Assembly: GCA_028694715.1 (NCBI GenBank)
Contig: JAQVKJ010000057.1
Location: 1 to 7,467, forward strand
DNA length: 7,467 bases
Reading direction: 5' to 3'
DNA from: Weeksellaceae bacterium
Lineage (GTDB): Bacteria; Bacteroidota; Bacteroidia; Flavobacteriales; Weeksellaceae
Below are positions 5,883 to 7,467 of this stretch, in pieces (the first letter of the stretch is position 1; every line of letters starts with the position of its first letter). The notes below the pieces were generated by a model that was not told the origin of the DNA, searched no databases, and was given only the letters and a program-made list of their open reading frames with translations. The translations under genes and the position numbers were made by a program.

Positions 5883-7467
5883 TTAAGAAATATCTTTGAG
5901 TACATTAACGGATTCTTCTACATAAAAGTCCTTTTCAATATTCTTGTGCCATGATTTCCTTCTTTCTCTTAGAATGGTGTCTTGTTCGAATCGGGGCAAC
6001 TCCCATTTGGGTGATTCGACTTTGAGCCTTGATTTGTACACGCTGAGTGAATCATATTTTTGTGATTCGTCTTGTCTTTTTTCTCTTTCGGCTTTGTATT
6101 TGTCGAGATTGAGTGAAATCCTATCGATGGTGTCCAGGTCTTTGTAATAGCGAGCAGCTTCATCAATCAACCTAAGGTAGGCATTGTCTTTGACTCTCTT
6201 CCGGCTATTTTCGACTACTTTATTTAAATCAAAAGTAGGTTCCCATGCATTGAATTTCACTGCTTTGATTTGATCCCATGGCAGTGCATCCTCAGAACTG
6301 GATTCGCTGATGTCAGAATAGGTGAGTATATTGGGCAAAATGATGTCTGGAGTAACTCCTTTCAGCTGTGTTGAGCCACCATTGACCCTATAGAATTTCT
6401 GAATGGTAAGTTTGAGTGAACCCATGTCGTCTGAGTTGCTTCTTTGATCGAGCGGAATAAAAGTCTGAACGGTTCCTTTGCCAAATGTTTTATGGCTGCC
6501 CACAATCACTGCTCTTTTGTAATCCTGCATGGCTGCAGCAAGAATTTCAGAGGCCGAAGCCGATGCTTCATTGACCATAATCACCATGGGGCCGTCATAA
6601 TGAACGGACGAATCGTTGTCTTCATAAACCCTCAAGTGTCCGTCGCTTCGTCTGACTTGTACGATGGGGCCTTTGGGTATAAAGAGGCCTGCAATCTGTA
6701 TTGCTTCGTCCAATGAGCCTCCGCCGTTGAATCTCATATCAAAAATCAATCCTTTGATATTTTCCTGTTTGAGTCCTTCAATTTCTTTGATAATATCGTC
6801 TGAAGGATCCCGTCCGTTTTTGTCATTAAAATTGGTATAGAACTCGGGCAGATAAATGATACCGAATTTGTCTCCGTTGTCATTTATGATTGCACTTCTT
6901 GCAAAAACTTCCTCTTGTTCAATCACATCCCTGATTAATTTAATGTCTTTCAGAGAACCGTCCTTTTTCTTGACTGTAAGGGTGACTTCGGTTCCTTTCT
7001 TGCCTCGAATTAGACTGATGGCATCGTCCAGAATCATTCCGACAATACTGACTGATTCTTCTCCTTTTTGTTTCACAGATACAATTTGGTCGCCGACTTC
7101 AAGCTGACCGTCTTTCCATGCGGGTCCTCCGATGACAAGTTCCATGATGGTGGCATAACCTCTTTTGTCCTGCAACAACGCACCAATGCCTTCCAATTGA
7201 CCTGAGATATTAACATCGAATCTGTCTTTGTCCTGAGGTGAGAAATAATTGGTATGTGGGTCGTATCTTTCTGTAAATGAATTGATGTAATAGCCGAGGA
7301 ATTTTTCCTTTTTGTAATGGGATTGGATTCTGAAGAAGTCGGCAATGTTTTCTGATACTTTCTCTCTTGCTTCTTTTTCGAGTTGCTCAAATGGCAAATC
7401 CATTTTGACAGTATCCTCTTGCAGTCTGATTAATTCGCTGAGTGCGTTGTATTTCAGGTATCTTCTC
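5883..7467 (-). CDS. prc: Tail-specific / C-terminal processing protease (Prc/CtpA, peptidase family S41), 5' partial
   Basis: The frame stays open to the window edge (upstream of the Met at 7403 it reads RRYLKYNALSELIRL...), so the start and any signal peptide lie outside. Numbered from that Met, residues 1-60 belong to the N-terminal helical domain (YDPHTNYFSP). A PDZ domain spans ~68-158 (GIGALL, GGPAWKDGQLEVGDQIVSV), and the S41 core follows (DMRFNGGGSLDEA at 222-234). The Ser-Lys dyad sits in SASASEILAAAMQDY (281-295) and FGKGTVQ (307-313); by recalled alignment with E. coli Prc these are S283 and K309. KFYRVNGGSTQLKGVTPDI (336-354) is typical of the E. coli-type Prc, and the charged C-terminus (~370-506) fits its C-terminal extension domain (DUF3340). 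Such proteases act in the periplasm, cutting proteins from their C-termini, for example lipoproteins and cell-wall hydrolases. It is followed after six bases by the ABC permease gene, probably one operon; its promoter lies outside the window. Confidence 0.95.
   Translation of the reverse strand, partial: RRYLKYNALSELIRLQEDTVKMDLPFEQLEKEAREKVSENIADFFRIQSHYKKEKFLGYYINSFTERYDPHTNYFSPQDKDRFDVNISGQLEGIGALLQDKRGYATIMELVIGGPAWKDGQLEVGDQIVSVKQKGEESVSIVGMILDDAISLIRGKKGTEVTLTVKKKDGSLKDIKLIRDVIEQEEVFARSAIINDNGDKFGIIYLPEFYTNFNDKNGRDPSDDIIKEIEGLKQENIKGLIFDMRFNGGGSLDEAIQIAGLFIPKGPIVQVRRSDGHLRVYEDNDSSVHYDGPMVIMVNEASASASEILAAAMQDYKRAVIVGSHKTFGKGTVQTFIPLDQRSNSDDMGSLKLTIQKFYRVNGGSTQLKGVTPDIILPNILTYSDISESSSEDALPWDQIKAVKFNAWEPTFDLNKVVENSRKRVKDNAYLRLIDEAARYYKDLDTIDRISLNLDKYKAEREKRQDESQKYDSLSVYKSRLKVESPKWELPRFEQDTILRERRKSWHKNIEKDFYVEESVNVLKDIS

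Noticed and set aside
1..7467. CRISPR arrays, tRNA or rRNA genes, insertion sequences, phage or defence genes.
   Set aside because: No regularly spaced repeats, cloverleaf-like sequences, transposase-like frames or terminal inverted repeats were seen on either strand.

Overview
The window looks like an ordinary chromosomal segment of a member of the Bacteroidota. The evidence is a secreted protein ending in a type IX secretion (T9SS) type A sorting domain, a glycosylasparaginase very close to the Elizabethkingia/Flavobacterium type, start codons without Shine-Dalgarno sequences but with A-rich leaders, and an exact Bacteroidota -7 promoter box (TAnnTTTG). I cannot place it more finely. No mobile element, CRISPR array, tRNA or rRNA is visible.

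Left part, plus strand. A 5'-truncated gene (1-1425, start outside the window) encodes a protein whose N-terminal half I do not recognise. Its C-terminal part carries signatures resembling AMP nucleosidase and nucleoside phosphorylases. A 326-base intergenic stretch follows. It contains a possible frameshifted minus-strand remnant of a small lipoprotein gene and a weak promoter for the next gene. An exported S1/P1-type zinc nuclease (1752-2540) has all nine expected metal ligands and ends 13 bases from the convergent asparaginase gene.

Right part, minus strand, read from high to low coordinates. A periplasmic tail-specific (Prc/CtpA) protease runs off the right edge. Six bases after its stop comes a DppC/OppC-type ABC permease with a large extracytoplasmic insert, so the two probably form an operon. 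Next is a stand-alone unit: a T9SS cargo protein of unknown function with its own -7 box upstream and a perfect 13-bp-stem intrinsic terminator downstream. Beyond that terminator lies a Tat-type exported glycosylasparaginase with an intact autocatalytic site.

Five of the six main genes encode exported or membrane proteins: protease, permease, T9SS cargo, glycosylasparaginase and nuclease. The theme is processing and salvage of extracellular polymers (peptides, glycopeptides, nucleic acids), and a purine-nucleotide-active enzyme at the left edge would fit loosely. This shared theme is inference; apart from the protease-permease pair, the genes appear to be separate transcription units. I see no convincing new multi-gene system. 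The most interesting items are the nucleosidase-like protein, the protease-permease pair and the hidden lipoprotein-like frame.
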